A stretch of 64,000 nucleotides of DNA from Pogonophryne albipinna (Eukaryota; Chordata; Actinopteri; Perciformes; Artedidraconidae): positions 10,447,600-10,511,599 of the forward strand of contig CM053246.1 in assembly GCA_028583405.1 (NCBI GenBank). The letters are read 5' to 3'. Position numbers and translations under genes: made by a program. Of this stretch, positions 23,900 to 37,040 are shown in pieces. Each line of letters opens with the position of its first letter. Positions within the stretch are counted from its first letter, which is position 1. Under the pieces are notes generated by a model, which worked only from the letters and a program-made list of their open reading frames with translations, made no database searches and was not told the origin of the DNA.

Positions 23900-24480
23900 T
23901 TACCAACAAATGTAATGTCATGTGACCGACTTTATGATTGACATTGTTTCCCCTGACTACATTCCGTCAAGTGACAGACCTTGTGTCATGTGACAGACGT
24001 TAAGTCATGCGACAGACTTAATTTCATGTGTGCAACGTGATATCATGTTACCGACTTTCAGTCATGTGACCAACTTTATAACACGTGATCGACTTCATGT
24101 CATGTTACCGACTTTATGATGTTTGACATACGTCATGTCGTGTTACCAACATTATATTATGCGACAGACATTTAGTGTTAACAATACTATGTCGTGTTCC
24201 AAATTTCTCTAATTTTACCAATTTTATATCGTTTGACCAGTGTAATGTTATGTGACCGAAATTATGTTGTGGGACAAATGTTATATCATGTGACAAGCAT
24301 TTTGTCATGTGACCAACGTTATGTGATGTTACCAACCTACAGTAATGTCATGTTACTGTTTATTGACTTGATATCATGAGATCGACTTCATGCCATGTGA
24401 AGGATTTGTTCATGTTACCGACACTGTGTCATGTGACCACTATACATCAAGTGACCGTCATTATGTCGTGTGACGTTTTT
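23900..24480. repeat. Degenerate TCATGTGAC minisatellite, fetuin copy 1 intron 5
   Basis: Irregular tandem units of roughly 18-25 bp, typically ATGTCATGTGACCGACTTT with variations. The same array occupies intron 5 of copy 2, so it predates the duplication. Many units hold TCATGTGA. Confidence 0.85.
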
Positions 24481-24714
24481 TATAATACAATCACAGTGTT
24501 GCTCACTGAGATAATTGTCTCTCTCTCTTTTCTCTTTGAAGCGCCATGCTTACTGCCGTTCATCTTACTCCAAATCCAAGGGACTCGGGTCTGTTGAGTG
24601 CGAATACTACCCTCCAATGGTGAGTCCGCATTCTACACATAAACGCTCATAACACTATCCATATGTTCTATATCAATTATTGATCAATTGTGTAAGCATA
24701 TATCTGTGCAGAGA

Positions 24715-25555
24715 TCAGAGATGGAGGAAGTACTCTGATCCTTTACTTAACTAAAAGAGAAAATTCTACAGTCCAAAAATACTCCATCACAAGGAACATT
24801 CCTGCTTTCAAAATGCCACTTAAGTAAAAATACAGTAATATATTTAGCAAAATATACTTACAGTATACCTACTTAAAGGTGGGGTAGGTCATTTTGGAGA
24901 AACCAGCTCGAGTGTGCTAGAATTTGAAAATACACAGCCGGAAAAAATCTGCCACTTCCTTACAGAGCCCCACACACGAACGCGCACATGACCAATGAGG
25001 GCACAAGATACGTTTGTGCACAGATGCAAGGCTGACAGGCAGGTAGGCCATCCAGTTATTTTAGCCGGGCCGGCTAAAATGATTGGTCGTGCTTTTTACA
25101 GTACTACGGCTTCCACAGATTTTTTTTAGGGATTTTTTGTCAAAGCACTTAAGATATTCATTGCTATCGGGATGTTAAGAACATTCCATGGAATATAACA
25201 AAAAGTGTATCTCGAGCCGGTTTCTCAAACTTACCTACCCCACCTTTAATGTGCAAAACAAAAGTGTTCACAGTATTGTATTATTATGGAATACCAAAGA
25301 GATTCACCAAAAAATACGTAAAAGAGCATTTTAATGTTGTAATTTGTTAGTCTGGAGACAATATAGATACTTGGTCAAATACTGGGTAGAATAGTAACAC
25401 AGTACTGCATCATATCATATCCGAGTTAAATACATGGAGGGGAGTATAACATTTGCCTAAAATAAAATGAAAAATACTCAAGCAAAGAAAACTTATGTCA
25501 AAACAGTACTTTTAATACTTGAGTAAGTATACTTAGTTACTGTCATGACTGGCAG
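24715..25555. repeat. TACTT-rich hAT-like repeat, fetuin copy 1 intron 6
   Basis: Same family as 18935-20582. A shorter version occurs in copy 2 intron 6 (about 40695-40920), so the insertion predates the gene duplication. It is interrupted by the TTAA element at 24877-25245. Confidence 0.75.
24877..25245. mobile_element. TTAA-flanked MITE (AGGTGGGGTAGGT ends)
   Basis: Inverted ends AGGTGGGGTAGGT and ACCTACCCCACCT with TTAA on both sides (24873-24876, 25246-25249). TTAA target use is typical of piggyBac-like elements. Absent from the matching part of copy 2. Confidence 0.85.
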
Positions 25556-25925
25556 AATTTCACTTACACAAACTCTGTTGTGTCTGCTCTTAACAGAACT
25601 CTACTGCCCTCGGCGATGGTGAGCGGGAGCCCATATGTAGGCCCGAAGATACTGTGGGGCTTCCTCCTCCCCCTGCTGGTGGTGTTGGTAGCCCTCCTCC
25701 CCCTCGTCATATGCCCCCATTCCACTCATTCCACTGCCATGGATCGGACGCAGCTATCCACCCCATTTGCCCCTGGCCCCGTCCTGAGCCCCGCCTAAAC
25801 CCAAGAGAAGAGGCCTGAGATACACACAAGGAAATCATGTGTTTGTTACTGAAGACTTGTACAACAGTCTTCAATGTAATATGTGGAAAATAGAAAGTCT
25901 TTAAACATATTACAAAGTAATGTCC

Positions 25926-25931
25926 AATAAA
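25926..25931 (+). terminator. Polyadenylation signal, fetuin copy 1
   Basis: AATAAA 108 bp after the stop at 25816-25818, at the same place as in copy 2. Confidence 0.75.
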
Positions 25932-26029
25932 CAATCATGGCTTAAATCATGGGGTGCAGCTTCTTCTTTCATTGAACCGCCTGAGCAGCAGTTTGGATTT
26001 TGATCAGATGATACGTGAGACTTCCTTAA

Positions 26030-27380
26030 AGGGACCTATTATCAGGGCTGCACATAACTTTCTCAGTCAGGGGGTGTTTCTCAATGTCGAGGACGCTTCC
26101 TTGGTAGGACATCTCTTCCGAGTCAGGTCCTTCAGAAGTGAGGCAAGAATCCTCCCTAGCCTCGGAAAACGAAAAATGTTGGAACAGGCTAACAGGTGTG
26201 CGTCATATGCGAGGCCCCGCCTTAAATGGTGCGCGATTTCCACCAAAGCTTTTTGGAAATTGGTCTGTGCGCAAAGCATTGTGGGGATTTTAAGACCGCG
26301 GAGGATACACATGCGCAGCCTCGAAATTTCGCGCAATGAAGTACGCCGGCATCGGTAGAATTCCAAGGATCCTGGACATTCGAACAGTCGGCGGGACTCG
26401 ATGACGTAGCATCCTTGAAAAAGTGGCTTGTCGACGGGACGGGACGGGGGTGGTGGTTGGGGCTCGGTGCCGAGTGTGCCGTGAACGTTGTAATCAGCCG
26501 ATTTTGACGGAACGCATTTCAGATTTTTGCCGCGCATGCATACCTGCGTACAAGTTATGTGCACCCCTGCCTATTATGCTTTTTGGTGTTTTTCCTTTCC
26601 TTTAGTGTGTTATATGTGACGCTTTGTTATTTAAAGGAGCCCAAAGCAGAGTCTGATTAAGGTAAGGTTTTCAAGGTGATTAATACAAAATGCTAACAAA
26701 AAAGGCAGGCCCTGATGGCAGGAAAATAGCTGGTCAGTTGTCCAAGGAAAAAACACTAGAGTTGAGAGTTGGCTCAAAATAAGAGCTCTGGAACAAAGAG
26801 AGGCACTCTGGTTCATCCAACTACATGGAATCATCTGGCAGAGTAGTGGAGTGAGGACTGGGCTTTTATAGAGGAGGAAGATGAGGTGATTGGGAAGAGG
26901 TGTGCCTCATCTGCAGCTAGGAGAATGCCAGCCACGCCTGCTGCCACATTCAAGCCCTGCAGAGAAGGGATGGGGAGGGGAGAGAGCAGAACCTTAAAAA
27001 AACACTGCAAAACCAAAACCAATGATGAAAAATAACAGTATATAGGTTTTTGTGCATTTAAATGGTCTCCAAAGGCTAAAATCCCAAAGTTCCTCCAGCG
27101 GGAGTTTCTCTCAAACCCACTGACAAACGACATCACTCTGTAAAACTCGTATCTCTGTTGGCTAGCTCCAACACAATGTACGTGAAAGGCTAAGGGGCGG
27201 GACATCTCTAAGAGGTTGACCAATCGCAACAGAGCTGACCAGCGAACCAAGAGGAAAAGAGGGGGGAAAGAAGTGCTGCAAAAGTAATGATTAATGAATG
27301 AAAAATAATGCAATTTTTGACATGTTAACATGTCAAAGTAGAGGCGCAACATACCTGAAAATGAGCATAATAGGGCCCGT
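26030..27380. mobile_element. TTAA-flanked element (AGGGACCTATTATG ends)
   Basis: TTAA at 26026-26029 and 27381-27384 flank imperfect inverted ends (AGGGACCTATTATG and CATAATAGGGCCCGT). Same broad family as the elements at 33604-36173. A hAT copy is inserted near its left end. No transposase seen. Confidence 0.75.
26043..26569. mobile_element. Non-autonomous hAT (CAGGGCTGCACATAAC)
   Basis: Ends CAGGGCTGCACATAAC and GTTATGTGCACCCCTG, duplication CCTATTAT at 26035-26042 and 26570-26577. It is a short relative of the element at 18608-21171. Confidence 0.92.
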
Positions 27381-27461
27381 TTAATGTTCTTAACCTGAAT
27401 CCTACTAACAAAGTCCCTACAGACGTCCTGTTATATCTCACAAGTGTTGTAATCCAGCATT

Positions 27462-28460
27462 CTAAATGTTTGACATTGTCCCAATTATATGCAGTCTGGA
27501 TTGACCCATTGGATAGTAGGCTAGAATATGAACACGGTTCTCTTCAACAACATTTTTAATCTTCATCTGTTCCGTAGCACTTGGAGTCTCATCAGGTTCC
27601 CAGAATGCACTGCAGACAATCAGAGTTTGATTCTTAAAATAATTAAAAACCCGGGCCACTCTCCGGACGACTTGACCAAAGCATGAACGTGCTTTTTCCT
27701 TTTTGTAGTGTAACAGTTCTAACCCCTGATGTTCCATCTTCAAACTGTAATCACAATCATTTGGCTTGATTTTCTACTGACTTAATTGACATGTAATCTC
27801 TGGTGAACCTAAAATTCGACAGACTGAATTTGACCCCATTACATACTTTTTTGAAATTGAGTGTTGAATCAATCATGACTCCAAGGTACTGTGTGTTGTG
27901 ACACCACCTGTAGCCTCTCCCCTGATACAAAAACATCTGGCTCAACACAAGAGGACTTTGTTTTGGTGAAGAAGATGCATACTGTTTTACAAATATGTAT
28001 TTGCAAACAGCATTGTTCCAACCAAGTTGTTACATGAACCATGGTGTTTGTCAGTTCATTAGCCACTTGTGTCACATTGCTTCCATGTACATATATTACA
28101 GTGTCATTTGCATACATTTGGATTGTTTGTGTCAGGACATACAGATGGTAAATTATTGATATATAGCGAAAATAGTAATGGTCCCAGGATTGAACCTTGT
28201 GGGACCCCTGTCGAAAGACGAAGGTCAGCAGATTCATAATTTTGAACTCTCACATACTGAGATCGGTTAAACAAATAAGATTCTATCCATTTAAGTGTTT
28301 GTGAAGAAAAGTTAAAACTGGAAAGCTTAGATATGAGTATTTTATGATTGACAGTGTCAAATGCCTTTTTTAGGTCAAGAAACACAGCTCCTACAACACC
28401 ACCTTTATCAATTTTTGAACACGGCAAACACGGAAGTGGGGCCGGTCTGTGCACCAACAA
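27462..28460 (-). pseudogene. Non-LTR retrotransposon reverse transcriptase fragment
   Basis: Successive - strand frames at 28460-28104, 28237-27869 and 27948-27757 carry reverse transcriptase boxes: AVFLDLKKAFDTVNH, STGVPQGSILGPLLF and an altered catalytic box MYANDTVIYV, where Asn replaces the first Asp of YADD. YLGVMIDSTLNFKK follows. The order fits a jockey/Rex1-type fish LINE, though the clade is not certain. Frame changes and 5' truncation make it inactive. Confidence 0.82.
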
Positions 28461-28469
28461 ACAAGAGGC

Positions 28470-29333
28470 AGACAGCTAGAAACCGCTGCTCTTTTATATG
28501 GTGCCCCCTGGTGGTGATATACTCACAAGAACCAAACGACGAGAATATGCTTTACCAGGGATTAGGACTCTCATCCTGCTACACTAATAATACGATACAT
28601 TTTATTCGTTGAGGAAAGTTCTACTCCAACAGTTTCTATCTGCTGGAGACTGCCAGTTCTTTATATGCCTAAACGATTTATGAGCACAGACCAAAACATT
28701 TATTGATTAGAGTAAAGGAAAACCTACTTCATTCTTTAACATTTCAGTCTGAGTAGCTTTACATACATTGCCAAATCACAGGACACATTTCAATGGTAGA
28801 AGATCCATTTAGCTTTTCTGGTTGTTGACAGAAAAGCTAAAGTGAGGTTGATCCATGGATGTATAAAGAGAACTTGAAACCCGAACCTCAAGGAAGAGCA
28901 CTGGACATTTAACCAGTACTACTACTTCCATGTGAGTTCTTGAAATCATTGGGTCCAAAATACTTTTTACCATTGACTTACATTGACAAAAAGACAGATA
29001 ATCAGCGAATAATTTTTTTTTACTAAATAAACTACCAAGTATGAACACTTTTATAGCACTTATATGAAGCATTAGGGGGCTTATAGTTGTAAAATGCACT
29101 CGAAGCCGAATCCAACATTATTGTTCTTCTCCATTTATCTGACTGAGCTGAGAGCAGGAGGTCAGGGGCGTGGCTTAAGGGAAACTGAAGTGCATATGTT
29201 CTATGAGCCCACATACGTGTATTTTTGCTCTCGGCAGGCAGGCATGATGGGTAATTTGTGACGTTTTGCCCTCGAGAATGTCAGGCCATTTTGTCTTCAC
29301 GCGCCAATGAGCAACGGCCTCAGACGCTGTATC
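28470..29333. other. Intergenic stretch, nothing identified
   Basis: No open frame, splice-like exon or recognised repeat could be supported between the LINE fragment and the element starting at 29334. Confidence 0.4.
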
Positions 29334-30381
29334 CAGGGTTGCGTTCGGATAGTTTAAAAATCAGCTCCTAAGTTCTAACCCTATCTCCTATTCCTTGACC
29401 TCTGAGTGAAATGTCACGGGGTTAAGGGATAGTGGATAGGAGAATTCAAAAGGATTTAGGAGAAGAGACTGCGGTACTTTAGAGAATCCGACTGCACTTT
29501 CACTATCCGACGTGTTTATGATGCGCCAGCGGACGTCATTTTGTGCGTCTGCTGCTGCTGTGGGGAAACTATGGAAACTACAGTTTTCTATACAACGGAC
29601 TACAACATGGATGTTTAATAAGAACGACGGACTCATCTAGAGACTCTGCACCGTGCTCTGATGCTGTTGCTTTATGCTTTATGAACAACAGAGAAACATA
29701 TTCTTCATGACCAAAATTGGAATTGAAATAAAAAATGAAAGTGAAACTTATGCTCGTCACCCTCTCCCTCCGGTCCACATTAATACAAATGATCCCAATA
29801 CGTATGATTGTATGAACTATGAAAATATCTTAAAATCAATACAAATGTATTTATTATAAACGTTAGTCTTTAACATCTATCACTGTGTATATAACCATTC
29901 AAACATCTTTTAAAAGTTGAACAAACCCCACACAGCTCAGTGAAATGTTGACTTTATTTGATCATTTCAGTAAAAACTACGTTCATATTTCTCTTTTTGA
30001 TTATAATACTGATGAACGTTCAAAACAAAGCACTTTGGCAACTTACCACATACGTTTTAAAATGCTTAATAAGCACCGTAACTTTCATGATATAATTTCT
30101 CCGTCATAATCGTTTGTGTCTGTGAACGGCCGACTGTTGTGTGACGTCAAATGCTGCGGCTGCAAGGCATTGTGGGGCAGCATTTTCTCCTCTCCTTTCG
30201 GTTAGGGAGGCCCAGTGGTTCCTAAGCTAAAGGAGGTTATAAAGGAAGTTTGAAACCTCCTTTCCGTTCATTCTAGAGAATTCGAACAGCACTTATCATG
30301 GCTGCCACTGAGGGACTTCCGGGTCATTTCACTCGGTTAGGAAGGTTCCTAAGCTAAATGGACTATTCGACTGCAACCCAG
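29334..30381. mobile_element. Probable hAT-like element (CAGGGTTGC ends)
   Basis: CAGGGTTGCGTTCGGATAG at the left and CTATTCGACTGCAACCCAG at the right form an imperfect inverted repeat. Related CCTAAGCTAA motifs recur at 30220 and 30350. No clear 8-bp duplication was found, so family and edges are less certain. Confidence 0.6.
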
Positions 30382-31141
30382 TTCTCAATACATACATCGT
30401 TTAACCATGGCAGCCATCTTTGCTCACCTTTGCCAAGTGACCTACTTTCTTCAATGTATGAAGATGTTGTTTTTTTATGGTCAATAATTAACTGTAAGAT
30501 GGATTTAACCAGCTAGTTGGGCAGAGGTAAAGAAATTAACATAATATTTAAAAAAAACACTGCTTTGTGTTTTTTGACAAGTTGATCTTTCTTTCCTAAA
30601 GTCATTTTACGTAAGGTGTTGTGCTCTTAATGTTCATATTAGTTCCTGATCAAAGTAACCCACGCAGTCTCAAAGGTTTCACTTAATGGATTTTGATAAC
30701 GCTGGCAAAACTGGGAAGAATTGCTTCACGTGTCAGAAGAACCTCCCGCAATTGACAGTCGCCAGAAGTCTCCAGCACCTGTCAAAACAACTTTCTGAAA
30801 GCCTGTTCTGTCTTTCCTCAATTTAAGGACATGCATTCTTCCAGGTTTAAAATAAACGTATTCTCTGTATCATGACATGTTGGTTCATGTCACTGGAAAC
30901 TTAAATAAAAATGTAAGTTTTATCGGCTTATTTTTTACAATACGATTGTATGATTTCTTCTGTCATTATTGCAGTTCTGCTGTAAGCTAGCTAGCTAATG
31001 TAGCTAACCTAGTTATTTAAAATATACTGACAAAACACTAACAATTATGAAACAGACTGACTCTGCAAGACTGACAGTTAGCTTTTACTGCGCTCCGGTC
31101 CCAGCCGTGTGCATCACGTTTTAGTGTCCCTGTATCCGTTA
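30382..31141. other. Intergenic stretch, nothing identified
   Basis: AT-rich sequence with no supported gene or repeat. Confidence 0.4.
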
Positions 31142-31447
31142 CGGCCCGTCCACACAGCGGCGTGCATTCACTTTGAATGGGGTGACGTCACTTTTAGCCG
31201 AACTGCATTTTGGGAAGCGACGTGGAGCGTTGCTGGTGTTGCTCGCTTCAAAAGTTGAGCAATGTTCAACTTTTGACGCCTCGACGGAGGCGTCAGCCAA
31301 TCGAATCATATGCCAGTACAAGCTCTAGCCAATCAAACCGCGTGCTTGTGTGTCTGGGGCGGGAGATTCATGTGATTGGTTGTTGGTCGAGTGTCAGACA
31401 CGCCCGCCGGCAAGCATCAACGCACGCCGCTGTGTGGACGGGCCGTA
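31142..31447. mobile_element. MITE with CGGCCCGTCCACACAGCGGC ends, copy 1
   Basis: Inverted ends of about 25 bp (CGGCCCGTCCACACAGCGGC at the left and its complement at the right) bound a 306-bp element between the fetuin copies. The target duplication may be TA. A second copy is at 38090-38407. Confidence 0.85.
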
Positions 31448-32410
31448 ATATGTTTTTAGATTCTTGCAGCGTTTTTGTACTTGCAGTTTCATTTATGGAG
31501 CGTTTTTTTTTATTGCTGTGCATGTGTTGTCAAGTTTCTGAAGATGTTTCTTGGTTGGCAACTGTACAATGGCCATGTCATTGCATTCAACTCAATATTA
31601 AAATTGTCATTTTAGTTTGGGTTATTATTCTCAACATTACTGTATTGTAAAGGCTGCAACATGCTTCTCCAGGCTGCAGGCATTTGGCTTAGTGATACAC
31701 TTTGTGCCTTTCTTTCTGACTTTCATGTACTGTTTTCCCAGCTGTGCTTGTCCCAACAGATTGAGCCTCTAATGGCTCTTTTTTATGATAGAACAGGTTG
31801 TGTAAGAGCAAAGGTTCATGGGTCAATGACCGGTGGTTTGAACTGCAGAAATGCAGTGAGAAAAGTTAAACAACAGAGAAAACGCAGAGGCTGGTAGGCA
31901 AACGTCCAAAAAGACAGACACGGGTCAAAGGTGAGGCAGACAAGGAATTAGATCTGAAGATGCTAGACATCTAAGGTACAGTGAACTGGGAATATGCTGT
32001 AGACATGACAGAATATTATAGTATTTGTCTATATTTATGTGATGGCATGAATATGGTTGATTGATTGGTTTTGATTGTTTGTGTGTTTATTATTTGTATG
32101 TATTGACTTTAAACAACAAAGAGGGATCTGCAAATGTAAAAGCATAATGTACATTTTTTAAATGTTGTATATTTTACATTTAAAACACAAGCAATACAAA
32201 AAAACAGTACAACAAACCACAAAGGTCACAGTTTGGAAGTATTTATCTCACCTGCTTTTAGCCTGGCTCTTATTTTGAAAAGTTTATGTTTTCTCTGGTT
32301 ATTAGTTTTAAACATTGACAGTAAAGTCAGCAATATGAAGGTTATGCATCCATTTTTATGGCCTTTCAGTGAATATCATAGACTTGTCTTTTGTGAGGAA
32401 TGCACCAACA
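31448..32410. other. Intergenic stretch upstream of fetuin copy 2
   Basis: No gene or known repeat recognised. Similarity to the upstream region of copy 1 starts at about 32411. Confidence 0.4.
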
Positions 32411-32479
32411 TCTATAAGAGGAAAGTGCTGCTCCACTGCTCCTCAATCAGCAGGAATCTGCCCTCTCCTGATCGATCGT

Positions 32480-32821
32480 AGGTCTGAATGTTGACCACAA
32501 TCTCCTTCCAGCATGACAAATTGGCATATATGAGATATAAGATTTTACAATGTTGTAAAGCTGCGATGCAACTGACAATTTCTTTATTTGACTTGCTTCA
32601 GTAGAAATGTTACAGTGCCAGGAAAAGTTTGGCAGTATACAAACTGTTTGAGTAAACATGCAGTGCCATGGTTAAAGTCCCTGTTGTCCCATGACTTTGT
32701 GCGGCCCTGTCCTCATGCTACCCCTCTTCAGTCTCCATCACTAACCTCCTGTATCCGTCCCTCCCTCTGAGGTCTATAAAGGGTCCTCGCTGCAGCCGTC
32801 TGCTTCATGTATCTCAGCATC
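32480..32821 (+). promoter_or_regulatory. Fetuin copy 2 proximal promoter
   Basis: TATAAA at 32775-32780, 42 bp before the ATG at 32822. The first in-frame ATG (32807) lies about where transcription should begin, so 32822 is the better start. The sequence is almost the same as copy 1; only three differences were seen from about 32480 to 32585. Confidence 0.72.
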
Positions 32822-33019
32822 ATGAAGGGATTACCCACCCTGCTGCTGCTGTGCTCGACGGCTCTGCTCTGCAGCGCTGCTCCAGCTGTGGAGCCGGTGA
32901 CCTGCAGCGAAGATGGAGGTGCTGCGGCGGCACGGATGGCTGCACATCACATCGACGAGAACCACGACCATGGCTACAAGTTCAAGCTGAGTGAGATCAA
33001 AGGCAACAAAGTGGAAAAG
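32822..33019 (+). CDS. ahsg-like: Fetuin copy 2 exon 1
   Basis: 66 codons: signal peptide, first cysteine (EPVTC) and the HHIDENHDHGYKFKLSEIKG segment of cystatin domain 1. Donor AAG|GTAAAA. Identical to copy 1 up to the last six bases. Confidence 0.92.
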
Positions 33020-36000
33020 GTAAAAATAATTTGCATTACTCATTACACCAACTTTCTTTAAGTGTACATTTTTTTGAAGAACACCCATAACTCCACATTA
33101 GCATGTTTTAACTGTGTGTTTTTTCTGTTTTGAAGATAAGACCATGTTTAAGATGGACAGCATAGTGAAGTAGTAAAGGTTGCTTCAGCACACAGAACTC
33201 TGTAAACATGTCTGTGATGTGTTTTGGTCCCGATCCATGTACAGATTCAGTTCGGCTGTGACAGAGTGTAGTGACTTAGGAATCAGGGTGATGAGGACTA
33301 ACCTCTTGGTCCTGGAAAGAACTCTAGCAGCTGCACAGCCTTCATAGCAAACTGGAGTAGATGTCACAGCGTTGGCACCTTTTTTGCATCATATTACACC
33401 TCTAGAATGACAAGTATTTTCCTGTGCATTGTCATATAATGACAACAAATGTGTACAGATGTGTTACAATTAATATTTTATTACATTTCAGTATTTCAAA
33501 ATTATTATAAAATGTCATGGTTATTACATAATGGAGACATTTTAGCCAGTTAATACGTACACAATAAAACTGTTATCTTCCCAGGGTGGACTTTATGACT
33601 TAAAGGTCATGTATTATACTTATTTCAACAATATATTATAGTTCTCAGATATATATAGAACATGTCTCTGAAGATTTTGCTCAAAATACCAAACAGATCA
33701 TGAATTATAGCATGCCATATATACCCTTCTTTTTCAGCCCTTTTCCAACAAAAGTGCTGATTCTGTGTCTGTAGCTTTAAAGGTCTCCTATTATACTATT
33801 TTTAGGCGTACAAGCAATACAAAAAAATTGGCCTCAGATAGGTCTCAGATATATAAAAAACATGCCAATTAACTATTTTGCTCAAAATACCAAACAGATC
33901 ACCCATTCTAGCCATGCTTCAGTTCATACCCCTCTATTTCAGCCCTGTTATTAAAATACTGATTCTGGGTCTGTAGCTATAAATGTTGCAGAGCTGCTGC
34001 TGGCCACGCCCCTTTGGAGAAGGCATGGGCTCTCCTCTGTGAAGAGAGAGGTTTCTACCCAGATTCTCAGCTAAATGCTGCCGTGATTAAACGCCATACT
34101 AGGTTCCAAAGCACATCAAGGATTATTTCTGAAACAGTAGCCCAAATGCTTTTTCTCTTGCTGGTGAGTTCCTTTTTTGATTTCCTGCTTCTTTACACAT
34201 ATTCTCTCCAGTACAGGTTAGCTGAGCTCTGAGTGTTAGCGATGCTTGCTAATGTAAACAGACCATATTACTTCCAAAACACGTCGCACATTGTTTCTGA
34301 TACAGCAACGTTTCTGATAGGGCCGTGGGCACAAAACCAGCCCACATGTTAGTAATGTCGTCATGACCGCGGCAAATCTGGATCAGCTCCGTTGTACCCC
34401 CATCTTTAGAGATGTAGGTAAGGAGGAAAAGAGAGAGGGTTGTATTTTCTGACACTTTGTGAGTTTCCTGACACACCGGGGACACATATTTAAGTATAAA
34501 AAGGCATCAAAAAGTGAATTTTGCATAAAAGGTGACCTTTAACTGCTAATGAGCTGCTGCTGGCCACGCCCCTTTGCGGACATGTTTCTGGTTCTCCGCA
34601 CCTACCCGAGCAGCTCCATGGTAATAGGGAACACTGCTGAAGAGAAGTGTTTCACAATATCCACCGGCAGAAACTCTGCGGTGCTGGATTTTTGCAGCCT
34701 AAAACAGCATAGCGTTTAGTCTTCTTAGACATCCTGCTGAAACCGGTTGCCAAACTACACAGACACACAAAGGTACTGCGGGAGGGGATTCAGGTAAGCG
34801 GGGTCTTACCGTGGTTGGTTTGTTGCTAAATTACGTCAAATATGAACTTTTACGTCACGTATGAACCGAAAACTCGCCCGTTTTTTTTGCGAATTTCACA
34901 CACTTGGATAAGGAGGGAAAGAGACAACCTTTTTTGCTGAAAGTTTCTGAGTCTCTGTGTCAGGAAACTCACAAAGTGTCAGAAAACAAAACCCTCTGTT
35001 TTCCTCCGTACCCAAATCTCTAAAAACGGGGGTACAACGGAGCTGATCCAGATTTGCGTCCGATATGACGTAATATCGGAAATGTGGACCCCCAGCCCTA
35101 TCAGAAACGTTGCTGTATCAGAAACAATGCCTGACTGTTTTGGACGTAATATGGTCTTTGTTTACATTAGCAAGCATCGCTAACACTCAGAGCTAACCTG
35201 TACTGGAGAGAGCATGTGTAAAAAAGCAGGAAATAAAAAAGGGAACTCACCTTGTGGTCAACCCAGAAGAGAAAAAGCATTTGTGCTCCATACTGTTTCA
35301 GAAATAATCCTTGATGTGGTTTGCAACATGATATGGCATTTAATCACGGCAGCATTAAGCTGAGTATCTCGTAGAATTCTGAGCAGGCACAAGCTCCCCT
35401 TTTTTTTTTTAAAGCTAAGGACCCAGAATCAGCCTCTCTCTTACTGGGCTTAAATAGAGGGATATGAGGGTTTTCTAAAATGCATGATCTGTTTGGTATT
35501 TTGAGCAAAACACATCATAGACATGTTTTTTTAATATATCTGAGAACCATAATATATGCCCATAAATAGCATAATAGGAGACCTTTAAGACATTAAAAAG
35601 GTGCATTTTGCATAATAGGGGACCTTTAATCGATACCCACAGAAACTATTTCTGAAATGCCTTTTCTATTGTGATCGAATAAATTCATTTAAAAGGGGAC
35701 CTATCATGCAAAATGCACCTTTGTACGTCTTTTATACATGAATATGTGTCCCCGGTGTGTCAGGGAACTCACCAAGTGTCAGAAAACACAACCCTCTCTT
35801 TTCCTCCATACCCAAAATCTCTAAAAACGGGGCTGCAACAGAGCTGATTCAGATTTGAAAATAGTCTGACGTCAGTGACGAGGAGCTCCGCCTATATGGC
35901 CAACTCTCCACCAATCAGGGGAATGAGAGGTTGCCGTGGCATGGTAACAGCATGGTAACATGACGCTCGTAACTCGGCCCCCTCCTTTGCAGGGGGGCGT

Positions 36001-37001
36001 GGTCAGCTGCAGCGCATGCAAAGACAGGGGTGGAGGAGAGCAAAATAGAGCGAAATGAGCCATGGCTAAAATGCATGATCTGTTTGGTATTTTGAAAAAG
36101 AAAACGTATAAATATACCTTATATAGGTATGGCCCTACAATATATTATTCAAATATAGCATGATAGGTCTCCTTTAATGAATGGAAGATACACAAATCTT
36201 ATATATTAATGTTTTAAATGCTAAAACAAAATATTTCTTTAAGTTAACTGTGACTGAGTAAATGTAGTGACTTGAGATATTATATATATTATTAACTTCA
36301 TGTATTTGAAGAAAATGTACTTGCAGGTTTCTTGGGGTTCTGAGTTTTTATCTTTGCTCTTATTGTAGGTCTCTTTGGACAAAAGTATCATCTAAATGAA
36401 AATGAAATGTGACTTACACTCTCTGGTGTTTGCAGGTCGATGACGGCTGTGAAATCGAGCTGCAGTTGGACCTTATGGAGACAACGTGCCACAACATTAA
36501 CCCGAAGCACTTTGAGGACTGTATGATCCGCGGAGAGACTCAACGGGTAAGTGTTGGATCAGTTACTCTTTAACCAAATTGTGTCACGTTCATGTACAGC
36601 CAGATTGACGCATGATTATTGGTTATGTGAGGTCTCGACAGAACAAGCTCTGTGTTTCTCTGTAGGCGGTGATGGCTAACTGCTCCGTGAGGATTAATGT
36701 GACAAATGGTGACGCCAAAGTCAGAAATTATCATTGTGACACGCGACAAGGTGGGTCTCATTCAACATGCCTGATACACAACAGAACATTGATAATGAAC
36801 AATCTGCCAAAAATCCAGGTTAGGGTTTTAACTTTTAGATTGTTTTGGGCGGGGGTTAGCAAGGAGTATGACATGCACCAAAGGCCCACTGCAACCACTC
36901 GGCTAAGAAGGTGCTATTCATGTCTATATATATCTCTACCTTACTACTACCATATAATTAGATTTGGGGAAACTATTCGTTATGACAAATAAATAATGGT
37001 G

Positions 37002-37040
<39 letters not shown>

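Noticed and set aside
23900..24480. CRISPR-like array
   Set aside because: Units are degenerate and contiguous with no unique spacers, in a vertebrate intron.
32807..32821. First ATG of fetuin (also 18025 in copy 1)
   Set aside because: It lies about where transcription should start after the TATA box; the next ATG starts a normal signal peptide.
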